DNA of 64,000 nucleotides from Lachnospiraceae bacterium. GTDB taxonomy: Bacteria; Bacillota; Clostridia; Lachnospirales; Lachnospiraceae. The notes under the pieces are model-generated. The model searched no databases. It was not told where the DNA came from and worked only from the letters and a program-made list of their open reading frames with translations. The translations under genes and the position numbers were made by a program. Of this stretch, positions 44,656 to 54,384 are shown piece by piece. The DNA lies in contig JAFRVD010000019.1 of assembly GCA_017441825.1 (NCBI GenBank), positions 1-64,000 of the forward strand, given 5' to 3'. Each line of letters begins with the position of its first letter. The stretch's first letter is position 1.

Positions 44656-45534
44656 ATGGGTACTGAGATCAGAGTTTCAAAGGCAGTGGAGGAAGCGCGG
44701 AAGGCCGTTTTTCCGGGCGGTCTTTCCCAGTACAGGACGCCTTATTCGAGAGAGCTGGAAGGAAAATATTACGACCTTGTTTTTGACGACGGGTCGGAGA
44801 TGGCCGTTTCCTTTCCTGCAAGGAACAAGATCAGTTTTGATCTTAACGGTGTGAGGCACACGGAAAACGGATACGTCATGAAAGCCGACGACGGAGCCTA
44901 CTTCGTCATGACGGAGGTCGCGGGCAGTAAGCCGCGCGAGGGCCTGATGCTTCTCCTGGATACGGACGAATCGCTTGTCACCGCGGACTTTGTGAAGATG
45001 GGCGCCGTAGCGGAGCGTCCGAACCTTGTGACACGCGAAGTAAAATTCGGCGCCATCCGGTACGGCGATGAGCCGCTTCCCGAAAAGCGCCACCATTATA
45101 CGCAGGATCTCGTGGGAAAGAAGATCGACTGGACGTATAATCCGAAGTTCCAGATCACTCACGTCTACCTGAAAAACAACTACTACACTGTCGCGCTGAA
45201 CGATGAGATGAAGGCCCGGCTCAGGGCCGAGCGCGAGGCGAATCCGGAAGCGGAGTCCCGTCCTCGCATGGACCCATACTATGAAGAAGACTGCATTTAC
45301 ATCAAGCTCCGCGACAACCTCTACATGTTCTCCTTCATTGAGAAGAACGGAGGCGGAACGCAGGGCATGATGATCATCAACACGGACCGCGTGCACGACG
45401 TGGGCAGCTTCTGGGGACCGTCTCCTGACGGCGGCAATGAAGCCTACATGTTCTCAGCCTACGGCAGGTGGGTGAGAGAGCACATTCCGGAGGACGACAC
45501 GCTCGAGCGTCTCGCGGAAAAGAAAAAGGGATGA
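44656..45534 (+). CDS. MoaF-family protein, copy 1
   Basis: 292 residues with two lipocalin-like halves of the MoaF family: N-terminal ELEGKYYDLVFDDGSEMAVSF and C-terminal LVGKKIDWTYNPKFQITHVYL, then MDPYYEEDCIYIKLRDNLYMF and QGMMIINTDRVHDVGSFWG. MoaF was first seen in the Klebsiella monoamine regulon; its reaction is poorly known. Strongly similar to the protein at 56653-57522 (both begin with SKAVEEARKAVFPGGLS) and to the C-terminal half of 54385-55866. It stands first in the accessory cluster, about 30 bases ahead of the ABC permeases; ACGGAGGTCAGC precedes the ATG. Confidence 0.78.
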   Translation: MGTEIRVSKAVEEARKAVFPGGLSQYRTPYSRELEGKYYDLVFDDGSEMAVSFPARNKISFDLNGVRHTENGYVMKADDGAYFVMTEVAGSKPREGLMLLLDTDESLVTADFVKMGAVAERPNLVTREVKFGAIRYGDEPLPEKRHHYTQDLVGKKIDWTYNPKFQITHVYLKNNYYTVALNDEMKARLRAEREANPEAESRPRMDPYYEEDCIYIKLRDNLYMFSFIEKNGGGTQGMMIINTDRVHDVGSFWGPSPDGGNEAYMFSAYGRWVREHIPEDDTLERLAEKKKG

Positions 45535-45566
45535 TTTATTAAGTTCACGTAAGGAAGGGAGAAGAG

Positions 45567-46529
45567 ATGGCGAAGAAAACCGAAGTGCCGGCAGGGCCCA
45601 TACAGAGAAAAGGCTTCCGCCGGTTCGTCTACAAAGCCGTTCACTATAAATGGCTGCTCCTCATGCTGCTGCCGTCCCTGGTCTACATCATCCTGTTTGC
45701 CTATCTGCCACTGACAGGACTGGTGCTGGCTTTCAAAAAGTTCAATTACCGCGACGGCGTCTACTTAAGCCCGTGGAACGGCCTCAACAATTTCAAGTTC
45801 CTCATCATTTCAAAGAAGCTGTGGCCGCTCACCCGTAATACGCTTCTCTATAACGTCGCGTTCATAGTGACCGGGCTCATCTGCCAGGTCGGCCTTGCGA
45901 TCCTGATCAACGAGATCCGCATCAAGACGTACAAAAAAGTCACGCAGTCGATGATCATGCTGCCGTACTTTATTTCGTGGGTCGTCGTTTCCGCGATGTT
46001 CACCGCGTTCTTCGGATATGAGCAGGGTATTTTCTCGAACCTGATCCGTTCTCTTGGCGGCACGCCCTCGAACCTGACGCAGGAAAAGAAAACCTGGCCG
46101 TTTATCCTCGTGTTCATGCACATCTGGAAGGGACTCGGCTACGGTACCGTCGTGTACCTTGCGGCCATCACCGGCATCGACCAGGAGATCTACGAAGCCG
46201 CGGAAGTGGACGGCGCGAACGTCTGGCAGCGTATCCGCTTCATCACGATCCCGTCGCTCCGGCCGACCATGATGACGATGTTCCTCCTGGCGCTCGGCAA
46301 CGTCTTCCGCGGAGACTTCGGCATGTTCTACCAGCTGGTCGGATCAAACGCGAAGATCCTGGAGATCGCGGACGTCCTCGACCTCTTCATCTACCGGATC
46401 CTGATCTCCAACAACGACATCGGCATGTCCAGTGCCGCAGGCCTGTATCAGTCTGTTCTGTGCTTCGTGACCATCGTCACGGTGAACAAGGTGATCAAGC
46501 TCGCGAACCCGGACTACGCGCTGTTCTGA
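45567..46529 (+). CDS. Carbohydrate ABC permease, LplB/YteP-like
   Basis: First permease of a CUT1-type sugar importer. 320 residues, six predicted helices (LLLMLLPSLVYIILFAYLPL first) and the EAA loop EAAEVDGANVWQRIRFITIP that docks the ATPase. Conserved N-terminal GLVLAFKKFNYRDG typical of the LplB/YteP group, which imports oligosaccharides such as rhamnogalacturonan fragments. No ATPase gene is nearby, so a shared MsmX-type ATPase elsewhere is likely. GGAAGGGAGAAG precedes the ATG. Confidence 0.93.
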   Translation: MAKKTEVPAGPIQRKGFRRFVYKAVHYKWLLLMLLPSLVYIILFAYLPLTGLVLAFKKFNYRDGVYLSPWNGLNNFKFLIISKKLWPLTRNTLLYNVAFIVTGLICQVGLAILINEIRIKTYKKVTQSMIMLPYFISWVVVSAMFTAFFGYEQGIFSNLIRSLGGTPSNLTQEKKTWPFILVFMHIWKGLGYGTVVYLAAITGIDQEIYEAAEVDGANVWQRIRFITIPSLRPTMMTMFLLALGNVFRGDFGMFYQLVGSNAKILEIADVLDLFIYRILISNNDIGMSSAAGLYQSVLCFVTIVTVNKVIKLANPDYALF

Positions 46530-46548
46530 TCAGGGAAAGGAGGGCAGC

Positions 46549-47475
46549 ATGACAGAGCTTACCACATCGGTAAAGGTCAGGAACAAGATCAGGCATAAGG
46601 ACGAGATGACCATCAACATCCTTGCGTGTATCGTGGTCGGACTGGTCGCGTTCATCAGCCTGGTGCCGTTCTACGTGATCATAGTCAGTTCGTTCCGTTC
46701 GGAAGCATCCATCATCGCGAAAGGACACAGCCTGATCCCGCAGGACCTTTCCACTACCGCGTATGAATACATTTTCCGTACGCCCAAGACCATCATCCGG
46801 GCGTACGCGAACACCATATTAGTGACCCTGGTCGGCACGTTCCTCGCAGTCATGATGGCGACGATGACCGGCTACGTCCTTCAGCGTCCTGACTTTGACT
46901 GGCGGAATAAAATAGCGTTCTTCTTTTTCTTCACGACGCTGTTTAACGGCGGCCTGGTCCCGACCTACATGATCATGACTCAGATCTTTAAGTTCAAGAA
47001 CAGCTATCACGCGCTGATCCTGCCGATGGCGTTCTCGGTCTGGAACATGATCATTTCAAAGACATTCATGCGAAGCATCTCGTATGAGCTCACCGAAGCG
47101 GCGAAGATCGACGGGGCGAACGACATACGCATTTTCTTTACGATCATCTTCCCGCTGGCACGGCCCCTGGTCGCAACCATCGGCCTGTTTACCGCGCTCG
47201 GCTACTGGAACGACTGGTACCAGTGCATGCTTTACGAATCCAAGGAGGAAATGTACAATCTGCAGTTCTTCCTGAACGAGATCATCAACGGCATCCAGGG
47301 CCTGAAGGCCATCGCCTCCATGGGCGGTACCGTGGATATCTCGCTGGACGCGCTGCCGTCCGAGACCATGAAGATGGCCATGACGGTGGTCGCGATAGGA
47401 CCGATCATTTTCCTGTATCCCTTCGTGCAGAAGTTCTTCGTGAAGGGACTCACGATCGGTTCGGTCAAAGGATGA
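46549..47475 (+). CDS. Carbohydrate ABC permease, YtcP-like
   Basis: Second permease of the importer. 308 residues, six helices, EAA loop TEAAKIDGANDIRIFFTIIFP, and the group-typical WNDWYQCMLYESKEEMYNLQ and C-terminal MKMAMTVVAIGPIIFLYPFVQKFFVKGLTIGSVKG-type ending. Starts 19 bases after its partner with AAAGGAGGG. Confidence 0.93.
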   Translation: MTELTTSVKVRNKIRHKDEMTINILACIVVGLVAFISLVPFYVIIVSSFRSEASIIAKGHSLIPQDLSTTAYEYIFRTPKTIIRAYANTILVTLVGTFLAVMMATMTGYVLQRPDFDWRNKIAFFFFFTTLFNGGLVPTYMIMTQIFKFKNSYHALILPMAFSVWNMIISKTFMRSISYELTEAAKIDGANDIRIFFTIIFPLARPLVATIGLFTALGYWNDWYQCMLYESKEEMYNLQFFLNEIINGIQGLKAIASMGGTVDISLDALPSETMKMAMTVVAIGPIIFLYPFVQKFFVKGLTIGSVKG

Positions 47476-47506
47476 TGCGAACTTGAAGGAATGCAAGCAT
47501 TTATCG

Positions 47507-47530
47507 TATTCAATCTTTTGGCTTTGAATA
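47507..47530 (+). other. Hairpin between permease and SBP genes
   Basis: TATTCAA (47507-47513)/TTGAATA (47524-47530). Such hairpins between permease and binding-protein genes often set differential mRNA stability; here this is inference. Confidence 0.4.
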
Positions 47531-47578
47531 GTCTTCATAATCTCTCAAGAAGGAGAAAAAAATAAAAAGGAGGAGAAG

Positions 47579-49201
47579 ATGATGAAGAAAGTATTAGCAT
47601 TGATCCTTTGCATCGCACTGGCGATCTCTGCGCTTTCCGCATGTACCGCTCCGGCAGCAACGCCTGCCGATACCGGCACGAAGGAAGCTGAGGCACCCGC
47701 AGAGGAAGGCAAAGAGGATGAGGAAGCCCCCGCAGCAGAGGGCGACGAAGAGAATCCGTGGGCAGGCATCATGGATTACTCCAAGGAAGCGACCATCGTT
47801 TATACGGTGTTCGGCAACAAACCGAATGCGATGGACGAGATCCTGGACCTGATCAATGAGAAGCTCATGAAGCTCATCAACACGAAGCTCGAGATGAACT
47901 TCATCACCCTTGCGGACTGGACCACCAAGTACCCCCTGGCACTTGCTGACGATTCCATCGACATGATCTATGCCGCAAGCTGGAACAACTACGCGACCAA
48001 CGCAGGCAAGGGCGCTTTCCTGGAGCTCACTGAGGACTTCAGAAGTACCTACCTTCCGGTAACCACCGAGGTCATGTCCCCGGCAGCGTGGAAGCAGGCT
48101 TCCATCGACGGCAAGGTTTACGGTGTTCCGAGGAACCAGCACGACAACAACAACTACGGTGCTTTCATCTTCAGAAAGGACATCCTGGAGAAGACCGGCT
48201 ATTCCGACGGCATCCACAACTACGACGAGTTCTTCGACTTTGTTGATAAGGCTGCGGAAGTCATGGATCCGGAAGACGGCTACGCATTCTACGCATTCCC
48301 GTCCATGCCGATGGTGCAGCCCTTCGAAATGCTGAAGGACCACATCATGAACGTGTACAACAACCTGGCATGGTGCACGGATGAGGAGATCGAGCCCGAC
48401 TGCAGCAACCTGAACTACTACTACCTGACCGACAGCTACAAGGAGTACGTGCTCCGCATGGCTGACTGGGCAAAGAAGGGCGTATGGCCGTCCACCGCGA
48501 TCGACAGCTCGACCCATACTGAAGACCAGTTCACGAACGGCAGGTCCGCATTCTATCAGGCACGTTACACCGAGGCCGGCAACATCATCAAGTCCATCGA
48601 AGAGAAAGGCTATGAAGTTGAGTACTGGCCGATCATCGACGACGACACCTACCTTCGTCTGACCGACTACTCCGGCGATATGACCGCCATCACCAGCATG
48701 TCCAAGCAGCCCGAGCGTGCAGCAGTCGTTCTTGATATCCTGAGAAACGATGTCGAGATCAACATGCTCTGCCAGGGCGGTATCGAAGGCCGTCACTACA
48801 TCCTCAACGAGGACGGCACCCGTTCCGCAGGTCCGGAAGCCGATGAGTACGGCTGGTCCGCATGGGCATGGTCTCTTCGTGACATGAACCACTATCCGGT
48901 AGAGAAGCTTGAGCCCAGAGTACAGGCTGTCCTGGATGAGCTTGACAAGCACGTCCTTCCGGAAGAGAGATGGCCGTTCGACGGCTTTGTCACGAACGAT
49001 GAGGCTTACGACAACATGAGCGCGGAGCTTGCGGTCGTGAAGTCAATCGTCACAGAGTATCAGTATTCCTTCGACCTTGGCGTATTCGGCGACGACACCG
49101 AGGCGAAATATGAGCAGTTCTGCCAGGAGCTGAAGGATGCCGGCATCGACAACCTGGTTGCTGAATGGCGGAAGCAGGCTGCTGAATATATGGCAAGATG
49201 A
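47579..49201 (+). CDS. Lipoprotein solute-binding protein of the importer (DUF3502-type)
   Basis: Extracellular sugar-binding lipoprotein. 540 residues; signal peptide with lipobox LSAC (Cys22, or Cys21 if the second ATG at 47582 is used) then an acidic Glu/Ala linker. Central SBP fold with EITNFI-like and MVQPFEMLKDHIMNVYNN regions; C-terminal DUF3502-type ending (YSFDLGVFGDDTEAKYEQF). AGGAGGAGAAG is a strong ribosome-binding site and codon choice is unusually biased, so it is probably the most highly expressed gene of the cluster. Paralogue at 52707-54251. Confidence 0.92.
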   Translation: MMKKVLALILCIALAISALSACTAPAATPADTGTKEAEAPAEEGKEDEEAPAAEGDEENPWAGIMDYSKEATIVYTVFGNKPNAMDEILDLINEKLMKLINTKLEMNFITLADWTTKYPLALADDSIDMIYAASWNNYATNAGKGAFLELTEDFRSTYLPVTTEVMSPAAWKQASIDGKVYGVPRNQHDNNNYGAFIFRKDILEKTGYSDGIHNYDEFFDFVDKAAEVMDPEDGYAFYAFPSMPMVQPFEMLKDHIMNVYNNLAWCTDEEIEPDCSNLNYYYLTDSYKEYVLRMADWAKKGVWPSTAIDSSTHTEDQFTNGRSAFYQARYTEAGNIIKSIEEKGYEVEYWPIIDDDTYLRLTDYSGDMTAITSMSKQPERAAVVLDILRNDVEINMLCQGGIEGRHYILNEDGTRSAGPEADEYGWSAWAWSLRDMNHYPVEKLEPRVQAVLDELDKHVLPEERWPFDGFVTNDEAYDNMSAELAVVKSIVTEYQYSFDLGVFGDDTEAKYEQFCQELKDAGIDNLVAEWRKQAAEYMAR

Positions 49202-49246
49202 TCCCTTTTGGGGTATAATGTCATAGACGTTTAACGGCTTTATACG

Positions 49247-49284
49247 GGGGCTGCCGTAGAGTTACTGATACGGCAGCCCCTTTA
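49247..49284 (+). terminator. Terminator after the first SBP gene
   Basis: GGGGCTGCCGTA (49247-49258)/TACGGCAGCCCC (49269-49280), 12 perfect pairs, then TTTATT. Separates the importer genes from the regulator genes. Confidence 0.85.
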
Positions 49285-49321
49285 TTAAGGTTTTACAGGC
49301 TGGATACGAGAGGACAGAAGA

Positions 49322-50926
49322 GTGAACACTGAGAAGACGACAAGGCTCCTTATAGTGGACGATGAGCCGACCACCATCAAAAGGATCTTTTCACGGATCG
49401 ATTTCGATTCGCTCGGGATCGGGGATATCCGTACGGCAGAAAACGGACAGGAAGCGCTGTCTGTCTGCAGTGACTGGAGACCGGATATTCTGCTCTCGGA
49501 CATCATGATGCCCAGGATGACCGGGATCGAGCTTGCGGAAGAGCTTAAGAAAGCTTATCCGGACCTCAGGATCATCTTTCTGTCCGGTTATATGGAGAAG
49601 GAATTCCTGAAAGGAGCGATCCATCTGCAGGCGCTCAACTACATCGAAAAGCCGCTCGACATGGACGAGCTTTATGAGACGCTCCGGAACGCCCAGGACC
49701 AGCTTCTTGCTTCCGAGGATATCTCGCTCCGCCTGGAAAAGCTCGACGACGAGCACCTGACCACCCAGCTCCGGCTACTCGCCTATGAGCTATGTGCGGA
49801 AAACTACCGCGAAGAGCTTGTCACGCAGTACTACAGCGAGGTCTTTGCCGGAAAAGAGGCGATGCCCTGTGTGGCCCTGCAGCTCAAATTCTACGTGCCT
49901 GAGCAGAAGGAATTCAATTCGCTGGTGGAGCTCCTGCCGCAGTTCAGAAAGGTAGCGGCGTCTTTGGGGCTTACAGCATGCGCAGTGGTAAAATACGATT
50001 ATATCGTCGGCTTCCTGTTCGATGAGACAGGGGAGACCGGAAACGACAAAGTCTATTTCGTTTCTGCGTTCCTCAGGGAGCTCCGTAAGGAGCTTGTCCT
50101 CTTAAACAAGAAGTATACCGCAGGCGCAGGCCACGTCTGCCCGGACTTTACGGAGCTTCATGAAAGCTTCCTGGAAGCGGAAGAGGCAAACAGGCTTGCT
50201 TTTTTCCATGGTCCCGGGTATCATTCATACTATAGAAAAAATATTAAAAAGTTTGACTTTGAGTCGTGTGAAGCCCTGGAAGCCATCCGGAGCTTAAAAA
50301 AGAACGGAAGAGACCAGACCGTGTTCAAGCTTCGCGAGTTCAACACCGCTCTCGAAAGCTGCGAGGGAACGGACCCCGAGGACGTAAAGCGGTTCTATTC
50401 AAGCCTTGTCCTCGAGTTAAGCCGCCTGGCGCGGGAAGACGGCATCCGGCTGTTTGCGGAATATCCGGGAGATCACGACCTTCTTATAGTCGTCATGGAG
50501 CAGAACTTCCTGATCGAGCTTTTCGATTTCCTGATGATGGGGATCGAGACTTACTGCAACGTGCTTTCCAGGGATTATTATCCGAACCAGACGGTCAACT
50601 GGATCATCCGCTACATCCATGAGCACTATTCGGACCAGGACCTCGACATGACGATGCTGAGCAACGCCAGTAATCTGTCCTCGACCTACATAAGCCATCT
50701 TTTTAAGAATACGACCGGGAAAACGGTCAGGAACTATATTACGGAATACCGGATGAAGCAGGCGGTGAGGCTCCTTAAGGACCCCACCAACCAGATCAAC
50801 GACATCGCTACGGCATGCGGGTACCGGAACGGCAACTATTTTTCCTTCCGGTTCAAGGAATGCTACGGATGTACGCCCACGGAGTATATAGAGCAAGGTG
50901 AAGGAAAAGCTGAAGGAACTATATAA
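49322..50926 (+). CDS. AraC-type response regulator, YesN-like
   Basis: DNA-binding partner of the histidine kinase that follows. 534 residues: receiver domain (about 8-125) with the acidic pair Asp13/Asp14 and phospho-acceptor Asp60 in LLSDIMMPRMTG, Lys in IEKPLD; a long linker; and two helix-turn-helix motifs (about 430-530; LSSTYISHLFKNTTGKT and INDIATACGYRNGNYFSFRF). Start is GTG 49322 with AGGA about nine bases upstream. Overlaps the kinase gene by 29 bases. It probably activates the importer and MoaF genes around it. Confidence 0.94.
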   Translation: MNTEKTTRLLIVDDEPTTIKRIFSRIDFDSLGIGDIRTAENGQEALSVCSDWRPDILLSDIMMPRMTGIELAEELKKAYPDLRIIFLSGYMEKEFLKGAIHLQALNYIEKPLDMDELYETLRNAQDQLLASEDISLRLEKLDDEHLTTQLRLLAYELCAENYREELVTQYYSEVFAGKEAMPCVALQLKFYVPEQKEFNSLVELLPQFRKVAASLGLTACAVVKYDYIVGFLFDETGETGNDKVYFVSAFLRELRKELVLLNKKYTAGAGHVCPDFTELHESFLEAEEANRLAFFHGPGYHSYYRKNIKKFDFESCEALEAIRSLKKNGRDQTVFKLREFNTALESCEGTDPEDVKRFYSSLVLELSRLAREDGIRLFAEYPGDHDLLIVVMEQNFLIELFDFLMMGIETYCNVLSRDYYPNQTVNWIIRYIHEHYSDQDLDMTMLSNASNLSSTYISHLFKNTTGKTVRNYITEYRMKQAVRLLKDPTNQINDIATACGYRNGNYFSFRFKECYGCTPTEYIEQGEGKAEGTI

Positions 50927-52697
50927 CAGGACCGCCGGGAAGGCAGTGTACTTGGGACTCAGGAGCAAACAGCTCCTGTTCACGCTGCTGTGCTTCCTGG
51001 CGCTTGTTTTCTTTGCGTTCATCCTGCTTAGGACCATCTATAATTCTTCCATGAAGTCGGGCCTTCAGAACCTCGAGTCTTCCCTGAATTCCGCCTGCAG
51101 CTCCCTGGAAACGGAGACGGACCAGATCTACAGAAACTCGATCGTCATGCTCAGAAATGCGGACCTTAAAACGCTCCTGCAGGACCGGCTATCCGAGGAA
51201 GACATCCCCGGGCTTATCTCGACCAAGAACCAGGCCGTATCCTTTGTGCGCGTGCTGGATGAAAACACGTTCATTTCAGGGACCCGGATCTATCTCCGGG
51301 ATAACCGGACGTTCCTTTCCGATGAGGATCTTTTCTATTCCATCTCCGAGATCGAATATGAAGACTGGGCCTCAGATTTCCTTAAGGGGAGCCGTAAAAG
51401 CCTCTGGGTCGTGCTCCCGGGAAACGGTGCGAAGGATGTGCCGGATTCGGCGGACAGTGTCTTCTATCTGACCCGCGTGGTATCCACGGAGGAGTACGAT
51501 CAGACGGAAGCCCTGATCCGGATCGATTATTCGACGGAACACGTCGGACAGATACTGAATTACGCGCTGATCTCAAAAGAGTGCGGCATCGCGCTTTACG
51601 AGCCGGAGGGCGGCCTGATCGCTTCATCCGGAGACCTGTTCTGGGATGAGGAAACGGCCCGCGGGATCTCCGGGGATGCTGTTTCCGGAAAGGTTATGAC
51701 GGAGAACGGACAGAGCCTTTACTACGTGCGTACGATACCCGACACAGGGTGGAAGCTCGTGGCATGCGTGCCGGAGAGCAGCTTTAAGGCGCTTAACAAG
51801 ATCCGCATTTTCCTGCCGGTCCTCCTTGTGGTCGCAGTCAGCTGGGCGGGACTTCTCCTGATCTCCGCATCTTATTCGGCGAATATCGTCCGGAAGATCC
51901 GGAAGATCTCGGACCATGTAGGCGCGATCCAGTCGGAGAACGACGTCCGGCTGCTTCCCCCGTTCAAATCCAAGGACGAACTCCAGGCCCTTGTTGACAG
52001 CTACAACCAGATGGCCGTATCCCTTAAAGAAAACCTGGAACGGGAGTACCTCCTCGGCATGTCGAAGCGGAGCTCGGACCTGAAGGCCCTTCAGGCGCAG
52101 ATCAACCCGCATTTCCTGTACAACACGCTCGAGCTCATCGACTACTACGCCTATGAGAACGATCCGGAAACCGTGGAAAAGATCGTAAAGAGCCTGGCTA
52201 GTTTTTATAAGCTCAGCTTAAACAACGGCAACGATCTTTACTCCCTCTGGAAAGAAATCCAGCTGATCACGTCTTATATGATGATCCAGAACATCCGGTG
52301 GGAGAGCAGCATCGAGCTTGTCACGGAGATCCCGGACGAGCTCATGCAGTGCCAGATCCCTCCGTTCACGCTGCAGCCTCTTATAGAGAATTCCGTGCTG
52401 CACGGGATCCGCGGCAATGAAAAGCATAGAGGCACGATCATCGTAAGGGCGAGAAAAGAAGAAGATACGGTGATCATCACGGTGTCCGACGACGGCATCG
52501 GCATGGAGCCCGAGCTTGTCGATGAACTGAACCGCGAGATGGACATGATCTCCGAGGACACCATCAGCGGAGATCACTACGGCATCCAGAACAGCAACCA
52601 GCGCCTGAAGATCATCTTCGGTCCCCGTTACGGGATGAGGGTCTTCAGCAGACCGAACGAAGGCACGCTCGTGGAGATCGTGATCCCGGCGTCATAA
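50898..52697 (+). CDS. Sensor histidine kinase, YesM-like
   Basis: 599 residues with TM1 (about 27-49), an extracellular sensing domain (about 50-300, dCache-like), TM2 (about 302-324), a HAMP segment, and a His_kinase domain with phospho-accepting His405 in QINPHFLYNTLELI and the ATP-binding N-box LIENSVLHGI and DDGIGM. GTG start 50898 lies within the regulator gene. Followed nine bases later by a second SBP gene, whose product may be the ligand-binding co-receptor. Confidence 0.94.
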   Translation: MKEKLKELYNRTAGKAVYLGLRSKQLLFTLLCFLALVFFAFILLRTIYNSSMKSGLQNLESSLNSACSSLETETDQIYRNSIVMLRNADLKTLLQDRLSEEDIPGLISTKNQAVSFVRVLDENTFISGTRIYLRDNRTFLSDEDLFYSISEIEYEDWASDFLKGSRKSLWVVLPGNGAKDVPDSADSVFYLTRVVSTEEYDQTEALIRIDYSTEHVGQILNYALISKECGIALYEPEGGLIASSGDLFWDEETARGISGDAVSGKVMTENGQSLYYVRTIPDTGWKLVACVPESSFKALNKIRIFLPVLLVVAVSWAGLLLISASYSANIVRKIRKISDHVGAIQSENDVRLLPPFKSKDELQALVDSYNQMAVSLKENLEREYLLGMSKRSSDLKALQAQINPHFLYNTLELIDYYAYENDPETVEKIVKSLASFYKLSLNNGNDLYSLWKEIQLITSYMMIQNIRWESSIELVTEIPDELMQCQIPPFTLQPLIENSVLHGIRGNEKHRGTIIVRARKEEDTVIITVSDDGIGMEPELVDELNREMDMISEDTISGDHYGIQNSNQRLKIIFGPRYGMRVFSRPNEGTLVEIVIPAS

Positions 52698-52706
52698 GGA
52701 GGCACG

Positions 52707-54251
52707 ATGAAGAAATCAGTGGTCTTCCTCATCATTCTGATCTGTTCCTGCCTGCTCACGGCAGTCTCGTGCAGCAGGGAGACGGAGACTCAGGAGGAGA
52801 CGGTCAAGGAAGAGAATATCTGGACGGAATGCATGGATCTTTCCGCCCGGAAAAATATCCGCCTGGTGGTGATCGGAAGCATGCCGGATGATTTTGACGA
52901 GGTCCTTGCAGAGATCAATCGGAAGCTTCTTGAAAAGATCAATACGACCATCAGCGTCAAGATCATCTCGCTTTCCGAGTGGAACGTGATCTATCCCCTG
53001 ATGCTTTCGGGAGGAGAACAGATCGACCTGATCTATACTGCGGAGTGGTGCGATTACGCGCAGGAAGCCGGAAAAAACGCTTTTCTCGAGCTCACGGACG
53101 ATTTTGTGAAGCAGTACATGCCGGTGTCTTACGCGCATACGCCCGAAGTAGTCTGGGACCAGGCCAGGGTTTCCGGGAAGATCTACGCGCTTCCGAGGAC
53201 CTATACGGACAACTCAAGCTACGGCGCAGTGCTCATCCGGAAGGATATCCTCGAGAAGACCGGCATGGATACCGTCGATTCCCTGGATTCTTATGAAGAA
53301 TTCCTGTATAAAAGTGCGTCTCTCGGCCTTTCCGGCTATCCTTTCGTCGCTTTTCCGTCTCTCCCCATGGTTTCCATGCTGATGCTTCCGAAGGAGCATA
53401 TGCTGACGGTCTCGCAGGAGCTTGTCTGGGATACCGACGAAGGCCCGGCTGACCCGGAAAAGCTCATGTTTCTTTACGATACGGACGAATACCGTGAATA
53501 CTGTCTCCGCATGGCCGCCTGGGCGGAAGCCGGCGTCTGGCCCTCGAACGCCATCTCCGGCACCATCCACACCTTCAGGCATCTGGAAGAAGGGAGGAGC
53601 TTCTCCGCCGTCGTCCGGATGCATGAGGCCCAGAATTATCTCGATTCTCTTGCGCGCCGCGGCTATCCCGCAAAGATCTACTGCGTGCTTGACGAAGATG
53701 CCTACGTACGCATGAACCATTATTCCGGGGATATGCTTTCGATCTCCATCTTTTCCGCGGATCCGGCCCGTGCGGCGCTCTGCCTGGACGTATTAAAACA
53801 CGACAGGGAGATCAATCTTCTTTGCCAGGGCGGGATCGAAGGGAGACACTATATCCTTAATGAAGACGGCACTCGGGAACGGGGCCCGGAATATACGGAT
53901 TACGTCTGGTCCGACTGGGCCTGGGCGCTCCGGAACGGGGAGTTCTATCCTCTGGAAAAGAAGAGTGAGGAAGTCCTCCGTGTCGCGGAAGAGATCGATT
54001 CACACCTCCTTCCCGACGATGAATGGCCCTTTACGGGCTTCCGCATGGATGATACGGCCGTTATTGCAGAGATCAGCGTGATCCGTTCGCTCATTCAGGA
54101 ATATGAATATTCCTTCAATCTGGGTGTATTCGGGGATGAAACGGACGTGAAGGTACGCGAATTCCAGGCAAAGCTCCACGATGCAGGCCTGGATAAGGTC
54201 ATGGAAGAATGGAAAAAACAGCTTCGCATGTGGCTTTCGGAGACGGACTGA
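52707..54251 (+). CDS. Second lipoprotein solute-binding protein, paralogue of 47579
   Basis: 514-residue lipoprotein: signal peptide ending AVSC (Cys22). It shares long identical blocks with the first SBP (LLCQGGIEGRHYILNEDGTR, DEWPFTGF, YSFNLGVFGDETD), so the two are clear paralogues, but it lacks the acidic linker and the extreme codon bias. Position directly after the histidine kinase suggests a sensory role; alternatively it widens substrate range of the same permeases. AAGGAGG precedes the ATG. Confidence 0.9.
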   Translation: MKKSVVFLIILICSCLLTAVSCSRETETQEETVKEENIWTECMDLSARKNIRLVVIGSMPDDFDEVLAEINRKLLEKINTTISVKIISLSEWNVIYPLMLSGGEQIDLIYTAEWCDYAQEAGKNAFLELTDDFVKQYMPVSYAHTPEVVWDQARVSGKIYALPRTYTDNSSYGAVLIRKDILEKTGMDTVDSLDSYEEFLYKSASLGLSGYPFVAFPSLPMVSMLMLPKEHMLTVSQELVWDTDEGPADPEKLMFLYDTDEYREYCLRMAAWAEAGVWPSNAISGTIHTFRHLEEGRSFSAVVRMHEAQNYLDSLARRGYPAKIYCVLDEDAYVRMNHYSGDMLSISIFSADPARAALCLDVLKHDREINLLCQGGIEGRHYILNEDGTRERGPEYTDYVWSDWAWALRNGEFYPLEKKSEEVLRVAEEIDSHLLPDDEWPFTGFRMDDTAVIAEISVIRSLIQEYEYSFNLGVFGDETDVKVREFQAKLHDAGLDKVMEEWKKQLRMWLSETD

Positions 54252-54300
54252 GTCTCCGGAGGCCACACATTTTTTCGTTCGGAATGACAGGTTTTCGGGA

Positions 54301-54330
54301 TTGCTCGTTTTTTCAGCTGTATCATATACT
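54301..54330 (+). promoter_or_regulatory. Possible promoter of the MoaF/Rossmann operon
   Basis: TTGCTC (54301-54306), 18-base spacer, TATACT (54325-54330). ACTGG (54328-54332) and CCAGT (54350-54354) form an inverted repeat just downstream of the -10 that could be an operator. Confidence 0.45.
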
Positions 54331-54384
54331 GGTCTTAATAAAGCAGAAACCAGTTTGCTGTTTTGCGAAAGAGAGGGAAATTTC

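Noticed and set aside
47594..48952. 452-codon minus-strand frame in the first SBP gene
   Set aside because: Antisense shadow of a highly biased real gene; His/Val/Arg-rich composition without domains.
49215..49220. TATAAT after the first SBP gene as a promoter for the regulator genes
   Set aside because: No -35 at a suitable distance, and the following terminator would stop the transcript.
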